Shown piece by piece: positions 5,791 through 5,799 of a DNA stretch of 5,799 bases (positions are counted from its first letter, which is position 1; each line of letters starts with the position of its first letter). The stretch comes from Sphingomonadaceae bacterium (GTDB taxonomy: Bacteria; Pseudomonadota; Alphaproteobacteria; Sphingomonadales; Sphingomonadaceae). The notes beneath the pieces were generated by a model. That model worked only from the letters and a program-made list of their open reading frames with translations, was not told the origin of the DNA and made no database searches. Location: assembly GCA_004282995.1 (NCBI GenBank), contig SHLU01000149.1, positions 1-5,799 of the forward strand. Reading direction: 5' to 3'. Made by a program: the position numbers and the translations under genes.

Positions 5791-5799
5791 GGCTTTAGT

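Overview
This window is a GC-rich chromosomal segment, most likely from an alphaproteobacterium of the Sphingomonadales (Erythrobacter/Sphingomonas-like). The support is the gene order ffh-rpsP-rimM-(x)-trmD-rplS, the Gly/Met-rich Ffh tail, the alphaproteobacterial style of TrmD and L19, and a long Ala/Glu-rich S16 tail. Taxonomy is inferred from protein character; no database search was possible.

Layout: 2-118 holds the last 38 codons of ffh (signal recognition particle GTPase). rpsP (157-759) encodes S16 with an unusually long acidic tail, and rimM (769-1287) encodes a 30S maturation factor. A thioredoxin-reductase-like flavoprotein gene follows on the minus strand (1284-2219). It meets rimM tail to tail and sits head to head with trmD. 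trmD (2315-3061) encodes the tRNA m1G37 methyltransferase. rplS (3058-3444) encodes ribosomal protein L19 and starts with GTG overlapping the trmD stop. A strong 16-bp hairpin at 3472-3509 ends the block. A signal-peptide-bearing dipeptidyl-peptidase-IV-like S9 serine peptidase (3547-5790) fills the rest.

Function: ffh, rpsP, rimM, trmD and rplS form a translation and protein-targeting cluster known in many bacteria. The flavoprotein gene splits it on the opposite strand, so trmD-rplS probably needs its own promoter in the 95-bp divergent gap or antisense read-through. The flavoprotein has a CPVCDG dithiol motif, but its second nucleotide-binding motif and the usual NADPH-phosphate arginines look degenerate. 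The peptidase is probably a separate transcription unit for periplasmic peptide breakdown.

I see no CRISPR array, insertion sequence, tRNA, rRNA or attachment site. I also find no clear new system. The points most worth checking are the inverted flavoprotein gene and its odd cofactor motif, the S16 tail, and a Glu at the usual catalytic Asp position of TrmD.
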